Notes: generated from the sequence alone by a model not told the origin. A stretch of DNA of 64,000 bases from Litoribaculum gwangyangense (GCF_039543505.1 NZ_BAABJW010000002.1:558001-622000), one strand, 5' to 3'; shown: positions 1 through 10,671, counted from the first letter of the stretch. Program-made: numbers and translations.

Positions 1-1031
1 CCACAGTATACATTGAAGATGGTTATGTGGATAATTTAGAACCAAACGATCCCATTTTGGTTGATTATGATAAAAATTTTGAAGGTGAACCAACAGGAAC
101 TGGAAATCCTGAACTTTTAAAGTTTAAAGGAGATTTGCAACATAGCGAGGCTATTGTAAATGGTATTTCTAGAATAGGATATATGAAAGGTGGTAAATCT
201 GCGAGATGGGTAGATGAAGATATGGCAGATCATTTTTTGGAAAAAGCCCAATCTTTTGTAAAAAAACATAAGAATGAACCCTTTTTCTTATACTATGCAT
301 TACAACAACCTCATGTACCAAGAACGCCTAACCCCAGATTTGTTGGGGCTTCAGGAATGGGGCCTCGTGGTGATGTTATTATTGAAGCTGATTGGTGTGT
401 AGGGGAATTTGTTAAAACTTTAGAATTGGTAGGCTTACTTGAAAACACATTAATTATTGTATCTAGTGATAATGGGCCTGTTTTAGATGATGGCTATGTA
501 GACCAAGCTATAGAAAAGTTAGGAAATCACAAACCCTGGGGTACATTGCGTGGTGGCAAATACAGTTTGTTTGAGGCAGGAACGCGCGTACCATTCATAA
601 CTTATTGGAAAGGGAAAATTAATCCAGGTGTTTCTGATGCCATAATCTCTCAAGTTGACTTACTGTCTTCAATGGCTCAATTAGCCGGCAGTAATGTTAC
701 CACAACAGATAGTGAAAATATGTTAGATTTATTATTAGGTAAAACGAGTGAAGGACGTAAAAACCTTATCATTGAAGCTACCTCCAGAACAGCCTTTAGA
801 CAAGGAGACTGGGTTATGATTCCGCCTTATAAAGGCCCAAAATTACTTCTTAATAAAGGTATAGAAACTGGTAATTTAGATACATTTCAATTATATAATT
901 TAAAAGAAGATCCTCATCAGGATCAAAATCTTGCAGCATCTAATCCTAATAAGCTGAATGAAATGATAGAAACCTTTGAAGCCATAAGAGGTGGTTCATA
1001 CCATGATATTGAACAACCAGATTTTAAGTAA
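1..1031 (+). CDS. S1-family sulfatase, C-terminal part (cut by window edge)
   Basis: The frame is open from the first bases of the window, so the start and the CxPxR formylglycine site lie upstream. What remains is the alkaline-phosphatase-like C-terminal half of a sulfatase: FFLYYALQQPHVPR, then LIIVSSDNGPV (metal-binding Asp-Asn), then GTLRGGKYSLFEAGTRVPF (the lysine-containing strand) and a terminal YNLKEDPHQDQNLA segment. The GTG at 27 is internal, not a start. Sulfatases of this type remove sulfate esters from glycans in the periplasm and need formylglycine maturation. It heads a run of four sulfatases. Substrate position is not decidable from sequence alone. Confidence 0.93.
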   Translation, partial: TVYIEDGYVDNLEPNDPILVDYDKNFEGEPTGTGNPELLKFKGDLQHSEAIVNGISRIGYMKGGKSARWVDEDMADHFLEKAQSFVKKHKNEPFFLYYALQQPHVPRTPNPRFVGASGMGPRGDVIIEADWCVGEFVKTLELVGLLENTLIIVSSDNGPVLDDGYVDQAIEKLGNHKPWGTLRGGKYSLFEAGTRVPFITYWKGKINPGVSDAIISQVDLLSSMAQLAGSNVTTTDSENMLDLLLGKTSEGRKNLIIEATSRTAFRQGDWVMIPPYKGPKLLLNKGIETGNLDTFQLYNLKEDPHQDQNLAASNPNKLNEMIETFEAIRGGSYHDIEQPDFK

Positions 1032-1053
1032 AATAAACTGTTAAAATAAATTC

Positions 1054-1701
1054 ATGAATAAAATCTGTGTAATAATGCTTTTAAGCATTTTCCCTTTAAC
1101 TTCATGTAGCAAAAATAAGCCGAAAATTTTAATCATAGGAGATTCTATATCTATTGGCTATACTCCTTTCGTTAAGCAACATTTCTCAAATAAAGCAATT
1201 GTTTTTCATAATGAGGGAAACGCACAGCACACAGGTACTGGTTTAGAAAAAATTGAGGAATGGCTAGGTGATGAGCCTTGGGATATCATTCAATTCAATT
1301 GGGGTTTATGGGATTTATGCTATAGACACCCTAATTCCAAAGAATATGGTCAAAGGGATAAAATGAATGGAAACCCTGAATTTAGTGCGGCTGATTATGC
1401 ATCCAATTTAGAAGCTCTCGTCGCCATCATTAAAAAGAAATCAAATGCGAAATTAATTTTTGTTACAACAACATATGTTCCTAAAAATGAACCTGGAAGA
1501 TTTGAAAAGGATGTAGAAAAATATAATGATGTAGCTAAATCAGTTATGAGAAAACACAATATAGCCATAAATGATATTTATATACCATCTATAGGTATTC
1601 ATAAAGAAAATGGGCTTGGTGAAAAAGATGTACATTATACGGAAAAGGGTTATGAAGAGCTAAGCAAACTCATTATCAAATTTTTAAATACAACCATATA
1701 A
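1054..1701 (+). CDS. SGNH/GDSL-family hydrolase lipoprotein (probable glycan esterase)
   Basis: This 215-residue protein has a lipoprotein signal (PLTSC) followed by block I ILIIGDSISIGY with the nucleophilic Ser, a middle FNWGLWDLC segment, and a C-terminal EKDVHYTEKGYEEL carrying the Asp-x-x-His pair. This is the SGNH-hydrolase layout. Members in polysaccharide loci usually remove acetyl or other acyl groups. It lies 22 bp after the first sulfatase and 2 bp before the next, so it is co-transcribed. Deacylation before sulfatase or glycosidase attack is inference from context. Confidence 0.85.
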   Translation: MNKICVIMLLSIFPLTSCSKNKPKILIIGDSISIGYTPFVKQHFSNKAIVFHNEGNAQHTGTGLEKIEEWLGDEPWDIIQFNWGLWDLCYRHPNSKEYGQRDKMNGNPEFSAADYASNLEALVAIIKKKSNAKLIFVTTTYVPKNEPGRFEKDVEKYNDVAKSVMRKHNIAINDIYIPSIGIHKENGLGEKDVHYTEKGYEELSKLIIKFLNTTI

Positions 1702-1703
1702 TT

Positions 1704-3125
1704 ATGAAAATTAAATTTTTTGTTAAAGTCATTATATTAATCATACTAACTTCATGCAATAAAAATAAAAAAGACCTTCCAAATCAAATTAATAAACCGA
1801 ACATCGTATACATCTTGGCTGATGACTTGGGTTATGGGGATTTAAGTTGTTATGGTCAAACTCGCTTTTCAACTCCTAATATTGACGCATTAGCACAAGG
1901 AGGCGTTTTGTTCACACAACATTACTCAGGATCAACGGTATGCGCACCATCAAGATCTTCGCTCATGACGGGTTTGCATACCGGACATACGTTTGTAAGA
2001 GGAAATAAAGAAGTAAGGCCAGAAGGCCAAATTCCTATTCCAGATAGTACCTATACCATTTCAAAACTTTTAAAAGAACATGGATATGCAACAGGTGCTT
2101 TTGGGAAATGGGGTTTAGGATATCCCGGTTCGGAGGGCGATCCTTTAAATCAAGGTTTTGATACGTTTTATGGTTTTAATTGTCAAAGACTAGCTCACAA
2201 TTATTATCCCTATCACTTATGGGATAATGATAAAATGGTTTTGCTAGAAGGGAATTCAGGAATTAAGCAAGAACAATATGCACCAGAATTGATACACCAA
2301 AAAGCCTTGCAATTTATTGATAAAAATAAAGATAGACCTTTCTTTCTTTATTATCCATCTGTCATACCACATGCCGAATTGTTTGCCCCAAATAATTACA
2401 TGGATCAATTTTTGGGAAAATTAAATCCAGAAAAAGTGTTTAATGGTATTGATGAAGGTGACAAATACAAAAATGGTGGTTACGGAACACAAGAACATGG
2501 ACATGCGGCATTTGCGGCCATGGTTAATCTTTTAGATGATCAAGTTGGAGAAATTGTACAAAAAATTAAAGATTTAGGGTTAGAAGAGCATACCATCTTT
2601 ATTTTTACTTCAGATAATGGACCACACCAAGAAGGAGGTGCTGACCCTGATTACTTTGATAGTAATGGTATTTTAAAAGGCTATAAAAGAGATCTATTTG
2701 AAGGGGGCATAAGAGTACCCTTGATTGTTAAGTGGAGAGGAAAAATTAAAGAAGGTAGACAAACCAATCATATATCAGCATTTTGGGATGTCATGCCAAC
2801 ATTTGCAAATATTTTAAACACTAAATTAGATACTAAAACCGATGGTATTTCATTTTTACCCACTTTACTAGATACTGGAAAACAACAAAAACATGATTAT
2901 TTATATTGGGAATTCCATGAACTAAAAGGACGGCAAGCGATAAGAAAAGATAATTGGAAACTCGTTAAATATAATGTAAAAGAAATCCCTAAATATTTTT
3001 TATTTGATTTAGATACTGATGCAGGGGAAACCAATAATCTTTCTGAAACGAATCCAGGAAAATTGAATGAACTTATTAAAATTTTAGAAAATGCCAGAAC
3101 CGATTCAGAAGTTTTTAAATTTTAA
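1704..3125 (+). CDS. S1-family sulfatase, lipoprotein
   Basis: A 473-residue full-length sulfatase. The lipobox is ILTSC (Cys18). The metal site ILADDLGYGDLSCYG is followed by the formylglycine motif CAPSR with Cys80 as the residue to be oxidised, in VCAPSRSSLMTG. GKWGLG, FTSDNGPH and RDLFEGGIRVPL supply further conserved S1 elements. It should hydrolyse a glycan sulfate ester in the periplasm or at the membrane after maturation by a formylglycine-generating enzyme, which is not in this window. Subfamily and regiospecificity are not assigned. Confidence 0.93.
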   Translation: MKIKFFVKVIILIILTSCNKNKKDLPNQINKPNIVYILADDLGYGDLSCYGQTRFSTPNIDALAQGGVLFTQHYSGSTVCAPSRSSLMTGLHTGHTFVRGNKEVRPEGQIPIPDSTYTISKLLKEHGYATGAFGKWGLGYPGSEGDPLNQGFDTFYGFNCQRLAHNYYPYHLWDNDKMVLLEGNSGIKQEQYAPELIHQKALQFIDKNKDRPFFLYYPSVIPHAELFAPNNYMDQFLGKLNPEKVFNGIDEGDKYKNGGYGTQEHGHAAFAAMVNLLDDQVGEIVQKIKDLGLEEHTIFIFTSDNGPHQEGGADPDYFDSNGILKGYKRDLFEGGIRVPLIVKWRGKIKEGRQTNHISAFWDVMPTFANILNTKLDTKTDGISFLPTLLDTGKQQKHDYLYWEFHELKGRQAIRKDNWKLVKYNVKEIPKYFLFDLDTDAGETNNLSETNPGKLNELIKILENARTDSEVFKF

Positions 3126-3145
3126 TGTAAGACCATAAATTAAAT

Positions 3146-4615
3146 ATGTTACGAAGCTTAAAAATCAACCTATTAATTACAACAATTTTATTGGTTAATG
3201 TTTGTAAATCGCAAGTAAACCATAACCGTTTACCTGAAACATCAAACTATAATATTTTGTGGATTGTTGCGGATGATTTGGGTACAGATTTAGGATGCTA
3301 TGGTAATGATTTAGTTTATACTCCAAATCTTGATAAGCTGGCTTCTGAATCCATATTATATAAAAATCTGTTTACTGTAACCGCAGTTTGTTCTCCTAGC
3401 AGATCTGGTTTAATTACAGGTATGTATCCTGTGACTTTGGGGTTGCAAAATCATAGAACCCAAATGAAAAAAGTATTACCAGATTCCATTTTCCCGATAA
3501 CTGAATATTTTAAAAATGCTGATTACTTTGTTTGTAATGGCAACGGATTAAAAAATGGTGCTAAAGGTAAAATGGATTATAATTTCAAAGCTGATTTTGA
3601 TAGCTTATACCAAGGAACCCATTGGAGTCAAAGAACAATAGGCCAAAAATTCTTTGCTCAGGCACAAATATTTTATCCTCACAGACCCTTTCATTCAGAT
3701 TCATTACATCCGGTGAACCCTGATTTAGTAAAGTTACCACCCTATTATCCCAACCACCCATTAGCCAGAAAAGATTGGGCTCTCTATTTAGAAACCGTGC
3801 AGCATGTTGATATCAGTGTTGGTAAAATAATGAAGCAATTAAAGGAAGATGGTTTATTAGCCAATACCATCATATTTTTCTTTGGGGATCAAGGCAGACC
3901 ACATGTTCGTGCTAAACAATTTTTATATGACTCAGGTACCAACACACCGCTTATGGTTAGATTTCCAGACGGGTATGGTGCCGGGACAGTTTCAAATGAA
4001 TTGGTAAGCAATATTGATATTCCTGCAGCAACTTTGGCATTGGCAGGAATTGAATGGCCAAAATACATGCAAGGTTTGAACTTCTTATCAAAAGATGATG
4101 ACAGAACTTATGTGTTTTCAATGAGAGATCGTCGCGATGAAACGGTAGATAGAATTCGCGCTCTACGATCTCAAAAATTTAAGTATATAAAAAATTACTA
4201 TACTGATAGACCTTATACACAGTACAATGTCTATAAAGAAATGAGCTATCCTATGTTGCCTCTCATGCATGTCATGTTTGAAGAAGGTCAATTAGATAAG
4301 GCCCAAAAAATATTTATGGATTCAATCAGGCCGACTGAAGAGTTATATGACTTAGAAGCAGACCCTTTTGAAATTAATAATTTAGCTACAAAATCTGACT
4401 ACACATTAGAATTAGAAAAATTGCGAAACACCTTAAATCAATGGGTAATTAAAAATGATTTAGGCGTTTATCCTGAAGATGAAGAAGAAATTAATGCAGC
4501 ACAAGAAGAAGCATTGAAAAGACTAAAAATTACTTTAAAAAAAAGAAATTTACCAGAAAATGCCTCTTACAAAAAACATGTTGAATATTGGGAAAACAAA
4601 CTATTAAATAACTAA
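3146..4615 (+). CDS. S1-family sulfatase, heparan-N-sulfatase-like subgroup
   Basis: A 489-residue sulfatase with a hydrophobic N-terminal signal peptide; the lipobox is poor, so signal peptidase I cleavage is likelier. The metal site is WIVADDLGTDLGCYG and the formylglycine site is VCSPSRSGLITG with Cys82. FFFGDQGRPHVRAKQFLYDSG replaces the usual SDNG region, a pattern I associate with the S1 subgroup resembling heparan N-sulfatases (S1_8-like; moderate certainty). It sits 20 bp after the previous sulfatase. The divergent SDNG region suggests a different sulfate linkage from its neighbours. Confidence 0.9.
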   Translation: MLRSLKINLLITTILLVNVCKSQVNHNRLPETSNYNILWIVADDLGTDLGCYGNDLVYTPNLDKLASESILYKNLFTVTAVCSPSRSGLITGMYPVTLGLQNHRTQMKKVLPDSIFPITEYFKNADYFVCNGNGLKNGAKGKMDYNFKADFDSLYQGTHWSQRTIGQKFFAQAQIFYPHRPFHSDSLHPVNPDLVKLPPYYPNHPLARKDWALYLETVQHVDISVGKIMKQLKEDGLLANTIIFFFGDQGRPHVRAKQFLYDSGTNTPLMVRFPDGYGAGTVSNELVSNIDIPAATLALAGIEWPKYMQGLNFLSKDDDRTYVFSMRDRRDETVDRIRALRSQKFKYIKNYYTDRPYTQYNVYKEMSYPMLPLMHVMFEEGQLDKAQKIFMDSIRPTEELYDLEADPFEINNLATKSDYTLELEKLRNTLNQWVIKNDLGVYPEDEEEINAAQEEALKRLKITLKKRNLPENASYKKHVEYWENKLLNN

Positions 4616-4617
4616 AC

Positions 4618-6210
4618 ATGAAATTAATTTATATTTATTTCATAAGCGCCCTTTTTTTTAAATCATGCAAATCAGGTGGCAATAATGAAATGCATGATAT
4701 TCCCCAAAAACCAAACATTCTATTTGTACTGGTTGATGATTTAGGATTAAAAGATTTAGGTTATACTGGAAGTACGTTTTACGAAACGCCTAACATAGAT
4801 TATTTAGCTTCAAAAAGTATGATTTTTACCCAAGGATATGCTACAAGTCGAGTATGTAGCCCTTCTCGAGCAAGTATAATGACGGGGAAATTTACTGCTA
4901 GACATGGCATAACCGATTGGATTGGGGAAAACTCGGGAACAGATTGGAGAAAAATGAATCGTTTTGACAAAATGTTGCCAGCTGAGTATGTTCACAATTT
5001 ACCAAAAGAAGATGTTACAGTAGCAGAAACCATGAAAGCTAACGGGTATAAAACTTTTTTTGCAGGCAAATGGCATTTAGGACAAGAGGGGTCTTATCCT
5101 GAGGATCATGGATTTGAAATTAATATAGGTGGTTGGGACAAAGGAAGTCCTGTTGGGGGTTATTTTTCGCCTTTTAGAAATCCAAAATTAGAAGATAAAT
5201 ATCAAGGTGAGAACCTCTCTATGCGCTTAGCAAATGAAACTGTGAATTTCATAAAACAAAATAAAGAGAATCCTTTTTTTGCCTTCCTCTCCTTTTATGC
5301 GGTGCATGGACCAATTCAAACTACCGAAAAAAAATGGAAGAAATATCGAGATAAATGTGAAAACCAAGGTATTAAAGAAACAGGATTTGTAATGGAAAAA
5401 AAATTACCCATACGCCAAAACCAAGATAATCCTATCTATGGTGGCTTAGTAGAAAGCATGGACGATGCCGTTGGGGTTGTTTTAGATGCCCTTAAAGAAT
5501 TACTATTAGATAAAAATACGATAGTCATTTTTACTTCAGATAACGGTGGCGTTTCCTCAGGTGATAATTTTTCAACATCAAATTTACCTTTTCGAGGTGG
5601 CAAAGGCTATCATTGGGAAGGTGGTATTCGAGAACCTTATTTAATTTATGTGCCTTGGCGAAATTCTAACGGCGAAATAAATAATTATCCTGTTACTGGT
5701 GCAGACTTCTACCCTACAATTTTAGATTACGCCAATATCGATTTAAATCCGAATCAGCATCAAGATGGAATCAGTTTAAAACCATTAATTGATAATAATG
5801 CAGATCTGGGTAAAAGACCTTTGTTTTGGCATTATCCACATTATGGAAATCAAGGAGGCGATCCATCTTCAATAATAAGGGAAAGTGATTGGAAATTAAT
5901 TCACTATTATGAAGATGAAAGCAATGAGTTATATAACTTGAATGATGATCCTTATGAACAAAATAATATTGCTAATCAATACCCAGAAATAACTGATAAA
6001 CTATATCAAAAACTAAAAAATTGGCTTTTAAGTGTTGATGCCAAATTTCCCGCAAAAGATTTGGAATTCGATTCTATAAAAAGAAGTGATTATGATAAAC
6101 AGATTCGTGAAAAACGTTTACCAAGTTTGGAAAAAGAACGTCTAGAAATGTTATCCAAAGATTTTCAGCCTAACAATGATTGGTGGGGAAGTAAAGTAAC
6201 AAAAGATTAA
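4618..6210 (+). CDS. S1-family sulfatase, lipoprotein (S1_16-like)
   Basis: A 530-residue sulfatase beginning 2 bp after the previous stop. The lipobox gives Cys17 (FFKSC). FVLVDDLGLKDLGYTGS supplies the metal ligands and VCSPSRASIMTG the formylglycine Cys80. GKWHLG, FTSDNGG and FRGGKGYHWEGGIREP are classic S1 blocks. The overall look resembles S1_16 enzymes, a subfamily known to include 4-O-sulfatases on Gal/GalNAc; that assignment is from memory of family patterns, not a search. It has a long lysine-rich C-terminal extension. Confidence 0.92.
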   Translation: MKLIYIYFISALFFKSCKSGGNNEMHDIPQKPNILFVLVDDLGLKDLGYTGSTFYETPNIDYLASKSMIFTQGYATSRVCSPSRASIMTGKFTARHGITDWIGENSGTDWRKMNRFDKMLPAEYVHNLPKEDVTVAETMKANGYKTFFAGKWHLGQEGSYPEDHGFEINIGGWDKGSPVGGYFSPFRNPKLEDKYQGENLSMRLANETVNFIKQNKENPFFAFLSFYAVHGPIQTTEKKWKKYRDKCENQGIKETGFVMEKKLPIRQNQDNPIYGGLVESMDDAVGVVLDALKELLLDKNTIVIFTSDNGGVSSGDNFSTSNLPFRGGKGYHWEGGIREPYLIYVPWRNSNGEINNYPVTGADFYPTILDYANIDLNPNQHQDGISLKPLIDNNADLGKRPLFWHYPHYGNQGGDPSSIIRESDWKLIHYYEDESNELYNLNDDPYEQNNIANQYPEITDKLYQKLKNWLLSVDAKFPAKDLEFDSIKRSDYDKQIREKRLPSLEKERLEMLSKDFQPNNDWWGSKVTKD

Positions 6211-6219
6211 AAATTTATA

Positions 6220-8688
6220 ATGGTAAATAAATCATATGGCATATTATTATTGATTTTAATCCTTTCCTGTGATTCTATAGAAATGCAGGAAAGACATCGC
6301 ATTTCTTTTAACGATCAATGGTTATTTCAAAAAACTGATAATCCGTCTGCTTTTAAAAAAAACTTTGATGATTCCAATTGGCGTTCTTTAGAACTCCCCC
6401 ATGATTGGGCTATTGAAGGTCCTTTTAAACCAGAATACAATCTTAGAACAGGTGGATTGCCTATTTTTGGGAAAGCCTGGTATCGTAAGCATTTTAAAAT
6501 TGATACATCGAAAAAGGGAAGTTTAATAACTCTTGAATTTGATGGCATCATGAATAATTCAACCATATACATTAATGGTAACAAAGTATATCAAAGACCT
6601 AATGGTTATATTGGTTATCAAATTGATATTACGCCTTATATTTCTTTTGGAGAAAATAATTTAATTGTCGTGGAAGTAAATCCAGAGGTTTTATCTGCTC
6701 GGTGGTATCCAGGTGCCGGTATTTATAGAAATGTTTGGTTAGAGATTAAAAACCAAGTACACATCAAACATTGGGGTACACATGTTTCAACACCTGTAAT
6801 AACTCAAGAAAAGGCAGAAGTTACTATTGAAACTAAAGTCCTAAATGAGCAAAAACTTAAAGGTGATTATCAGGTTAAAACATCTATTTACGATTTAGAT
6901 AATTTTGAAGTAGCTTCTATTTTATCAGATATTGAATTAAATAAAAAAGAAGCGTCCATTATTCAACAATTAGAGGTTAAAAACCCAAAACTTTGGGATT
7001 TAAAAACGCCATATTTATATAAAGCAGTATCTAGTATTTTAAATAACGGAACACAAATAGACACTTATTCAACAACTTTTGGAATTAGAACCATTGAATT
7101 TACCAGAGAAGGTTTCTTTATTAACGGAAGAAAAGAAAAAATTAAAGGAGTTTGTTTGCATAACGATTTAGGTCCTTTAGGCTCCGCCGTAAATTATAGA
7201 GCCACCCAACGTCAATTGGAAATTATGAAACAAATGGGTGTTAATGCAATCAGGACTTCCCACAATCCAACATCTCCAGAACAATTGGCGCTTTGTGATA
7301 AAATGGGCATTTTGGTACAGGCGGAGGCATTTGATTGCTGGGAATTACCAAAAACAGAAAATGATTATCATAAATATTGGGATGAATGGCATGAGCAGGA
7401 TTTAAGGGAAATGATAAAACGTGACAGAAACCATCCGTCCATTATTATGTGGAGTATTGGTAATGAAATTAGAGAGCAAAAGGAAGAAAATGGTTATAAA
7501 ATAGCAAAAGAATTAGTTAATATTTGCCACCAAGAAGACCCAAACAGACCCACAACTGCTGGTTTTAACAACCTATCAACTGCAATAAAAAATGGTTTGG
7601 CTAATGAAGTAGATTTGGTTGGTGCCAACTATAAACCAACGCAATATGCCGATGTGTTGAAGGACTACCAAGACTGGATAGTATATGGTTCAGAAACCGC
7701 TTCAACGGTATCATCTCGTGGTGTGTATCACTTACCTTTAAAAAAGTATGACAAGCATGAATCTTTGCAAGTTAATAGCTACGATATCAATAGTCCAAAC
7801 TGGGCTTATCCACCAGATATAGAATTCCATTTTCAAGATTCTCTACCAAATATTTTAGGTGAATTTATTTGGACTGGTTTTGATTATTTAGGAGAACCAA
7901 CACCTTATGGTGGAAAAGATAATTTAACACATGGGAATTGGAATACCGATTGGCCGTCAAGAAGTTCTTATTTTGGAGCGGTTGATTTATCAGGATTTCC
8001 TAAAGACCGCTTTTACTTGTATCAAAGTCAATGGACTACAGAACCTATGGTACATATTCTGCCTCATTGGAATTGGGAAAACTCTGGTATTAATGAAATT
8101 CCCGTTTATTGTTATACAAACTGTGATGAAGTAGAATTATTCTTGAATGGCAAATCTCTAGGGAAAAAAACCAAAGGTATTGATAAAACAAAAATTCCAG
8201 TGAATTTTGGAGCTTGGAAAGAAAGACCTAAATATTTTGACTCACCATACCGTTTAAACTGGAATGTAAAATATGAGCCTGGTGAACTTGAAGTCATTGC
8301 CTATAAAGATGGACAAGAAGTCAAACGAAATAAAATAATAACAGCAAAAGCACCCAATAAAATAGAGCTTAAAGCCGATAGAAACGTCATTAATGCAGAT
8401 GGTAATGACCTATCCTTTATCACAGTTAAAATTGAGGATGAAAATTCAGTTTTCTGCCCATTAGCAGATAATAAAGTTGATTTTAAAATTTCAGGGCCAG
8501 CAACTATTGCTGCTGTAGGAAATGGTAATTCTGCTTCAACAGAACCTTTTCAAGCAAATTACAGAAAAGCATTCAATGGTTTGTGTTTACTAGTAATAAA
8601 GAGCAAAAAAGGAGAAACCGGAGATATAACAATTGAGGCATCTTCAAAGGGTTTAGAATCGAAAACAATTACTGTTATAACGAATTAA
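6220..8688 (+). CDS. Glycoside hydrolase family 2 protein (beta-galactosidase-type), lipoprotein
   Basis: An 822-residue GH2 enzyme with lipobox LILSC. The order is a jelly-roll sugar-binding domain (DQWLFQKTDN... ELPHDWAIEGPF), an Ig-like domain, a TIM barrel, then C-terminal DUF4982-like and Big-type Ig domains. The acid/base Glu416 lies in WSIGNEIREQ and the likely nucleophile Glu492 in VYGSETAS; GEFIWTGFDYLGEP is the other barrel signature. It should act as an exo-beta-glycosidase, most often beta-galactosidase. It follows the sulfatases by 9 bp and would act after desulfation. Confidence 0.92.
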   Translation: MVNKSYGILLLILILSCDSIEMQERHRISFNDQWLFQKTDNPSAFKKNFDDSNWRSLELPHDWAIEGPFKPEYNLRTGGLPIFGKAWYRKHFKIDTSKKGSLITLEFDGIMNNSTIYINGNKVYQRPNGYIGYQIDITPYISFGENNLIVVEVNPEVLSARWYPGAGIYRNVWLEIKNQVHIKHWGTHVSTPVITQEKAEVTIETKVLNEQKLKGDYQVKTSIYDLDNFEVASILSDIELNKKEASIIQQLEVKNPKLWDLKTPYLYKAVSSILNNGTQIDTYSTTFGIRTIEFTREGFFINGRKEKIKGVCLHNDLGPLGSAVNYRATQRQLEIMKQMGVNAIRTSHNPTSPEQLALCDKMGILVQAEAFDCWELPKTENDYHKYWDEWHEQDLREMIKRDRNHPSIIMWSIGNEIREQKEENGYKIAKELVNICHQEDPNRPTTAGFNNLSTAIKNGLANEVDLVGANYKPTQYADVLKDYQDWIVYGSETASTVSSRGVYHLPLKKYDKHESLQVNSYDINSPNWAYPPDIEFHFQDSLPNILGEFIWTGFDYLGEPTPYGGKDNLTHGNWNTDWPSRSSYFGAVDLSGFPKDRFYLYQSQWTTEPMVHILPHWNWENSGINEIPVYCYTNCDEVELFLNGKSLGKKTKGIDKTKIPVNFGAWKERPKYFDSPYRLNWNVKYEPGELEVIAYKDGQEVKRNKIITAKAPNKIELKADRNVINADGNDLSFITVKIEDENSVFCPLADNKVDFKISGPATIAAVGNGNSASTEPFQANYRKAFNGLCLLVIKSKKGETGDITIEASSKGLESKTITVITN

Positions 8689-8700
8689 ATAAAGAACAAG

Positions 8701-10671
8701 TTGAACCATTATAATAAATTTTCAAAAGTGAAATTCTATTCTAAATTATCTAGAATGGGAATGGTTTTATTTCTATGTTTCATAATTAATCAACCCTTAA
8801 AAGCCCAAACTGTTAAAGCAATAGCTAAAGACGAAACTCATTTCATTACGAATGCAGATTTTGAAACAGGTACTTTAGAAGGCTGGAAATATTGGAAAAC
8901 GAAGAGTTCCGTAATAACTACTGACGCATACTCTGGACAATATGCCGTTAAAATTGGTCCAGAAAGAGGATTCTGTATTCAAGAAACTAAAGTGAGATCT
9001 AATAGCCTTTACAGAATTTCCGCTTACGTTAAAACGGAATCAGGAGCTGAAGAAGTTCAATTAATGGTAAGTGATTACGGAGGTTCTGAAAAATCGGTTT
9101 CCAGCTCTCTTACAGAATACACTCAAGTGAGCATCGATTTTCAAACGGCTTACGCTTCAGATAATTTACTAATTTCATTAATACATCCTTCCGGAAAAAG
9201 AATCGGCTATGCAGATCAAATAGAATTAACATATTTAGGAGAAGCACCACAACCAGAAATTCAAGAATTTATATCAATTCCAGAACGAATTCTTAAAGAA
9301 GAAAATGGCGTATCCCAATTATCTAATGAAAAAATGGATAGGTTTCTTAATGATCGGTTTGGTATGTTCATCCATTGGGGAGTTTACGCCGCTTTTGATG
9401 AAGGAAACGAATGGGTTAGACATGGAGAAGTTTATGGTCAAGAATATTACCAGCGAAGAGCAAGAGATCTTGAAACCGGCTTTACTGCTTCTAAATTTGA
9501 TGCATCTAAATGGGCAGATTTAGCTAAAAAAGCAGGTATGAAATACATGGTACTAACTTCAAGACATCATGATGGTTATGCCCTTTTCGACAGTAAACAT
9601 TCGAGTAGTTGGACCAGCAAAAAGGATTTGGGGCGAGATTTTGTAAAAGAATATACAGATGCTGTGAGAGCATCAGGACTGCACGTTGGACTTTATTATT
9701 CGCCAATGAGTTGGAGATATCCTGGTTATTATGATGTTTATGGGAATAATGTAAAACCCAATGTTTGGGGATATAAAACAGCTGCTTGGCATAAAAAGGA
9801 TGCACAAGCTATGAAAGAAGAAGTTTATGAACAGGTTACAACACTGTTAAAAGATTATGGAACCATTGATTACATGTTTTGGGATGGCGGTTGGCTAAGT
9901 CAAACCGTGAACCCAGAATTAGAAAGAACGTTTTGGGATTCGGGGCAATATCAAAATCCTAATAATGAATGGCCAATAAAAGACAAATATGTTATAAAGG
10001 AAGCCCATACGGATAAACCTCTTGGTATCATGGGGTTAGTTCGCAAATTTCAACCAGATATGGTGGTAAATGAACGATTTGGATGGGTTGGAGATGTACA
10101 GGCAGAAGAAGGTGGTTCTTCTACTTCTGGAGATATTCGTTTTGAGCATTATGGAGAAAAATGTGTTAGTCTTCAAAAAGGAGGTTGGGGTTACAGACCC
10201 AATCGTCAAGTTTATAGCTTTGAAGAAGTAGCAGTCTATCTATCCAATTGTGTGGTTCGCAATATCAATTTACTTTTAAATGTAGCTCCCGACAGAGAAG
10301 GCGTTATACCAGATAACCAACAAGAAGTACTGCTAAAAACGGGAGATTGGTTATCCAAAGTAGGAAATGGGATTTATGGAACCAGAGGCGGGCCATGGCA
10401 ACCACTTTTTGGTGAATACGGTTTTTCATTTAATGATAATAAAATTTACTGTCATATTTACGAAGGCTATCGTGACCTGAACTCAGGGAAGTTTACAACG
10501 CAATCAATAGGAAATAAAAAAGTGAGGAAGGTTATCAACCTTTACGATGGGAAAGAGCTCAGTTGGATTAAAAATGATAATAATACGGTTACAGTTAGTG
10601 ACATTGATTATTCTTTAAATCCAGCAACCACAATATTAGAAATGACACTTACTGAACCAGTATACAAATAG
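8701..10671 (+). CDS. GH29 alpha-L-fucosidase with N-terminal carbohydrate-binding-like domain
   Basis: The signal peptide is followed by a beta-sandwich module (ITNADFETGTLEGWKYWK, about residues 45-180) and a GH29 barrel. RFGMFIHWGVYAAF and TSRHHDGYALFDS are GH29 signatures, and the nucleophile is Asp395 in YMFWDGG. The product should release alpha-L-fucose. The start is uncertain: TTG at 8701, GTG at 8728 and ATG at 8755 are in frame. The ATG gives a signal peptide without a basic n-region, so 8701 or 8728 is preferred. Fucose plus galactosidase activity fits a fucose-containing sulfated glycan. Confidence 0.92.
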   Translation: MNHYNKFSKVKFYSKLSRMGMVLFLCFIINQPLKAQTVKAIAKDETHFITNADFETGTLEGWKYWKTKSSVITTDAYSGQYAVKIGPERGFCIQETKVRSNSLYRISAYVKTESGAEEVQLMVSDYGGSEKSVSSSLTEYTQVSIDFQTAYASDNLLISLIHPSGKRIGYADQIELTYLGEAPQPEIQEFISIPERILKEENGVSQLSNEKMDRFLNDRFGMFIHWGVYAAFDEGNEWVRHGEVYGQEYYQRRARDLETGFTASKFDASKWADLAKKAGMKYMVLTSRHHDGYALFDSKHSSSWTSKKDLGRDFVKEYTDAVRASGLHVGLYYSPMSWRYPGYYDVYGNNVKPNVWGYKTAAWHKKDAQAMKEEVYEQVTTLLKDYGTIDYMFWDGGWLSQTVNPELERTFWDSGQYQNPNNEWPIKDKYVIKEAHTDKPLGIMGLVRKFQPDMVVNERFGWVGDVQAEEGGSSTSGDIRFEHYGEKCVSLQKGGWGYRPNRQVYSFEEVAVYLSNCVVRNINLLLNVAPDREGVIPDNQQEVLLKTGDWLSKVGNGIYGTRGGPWQPLFGEYGFSFNDNKIYCHIYEGYRDLNSGKFTTQSIGNKKVRKVINLYDGKELSWIKNDNNTVTVSDIDYSLNPATTILEMTLTEPVYK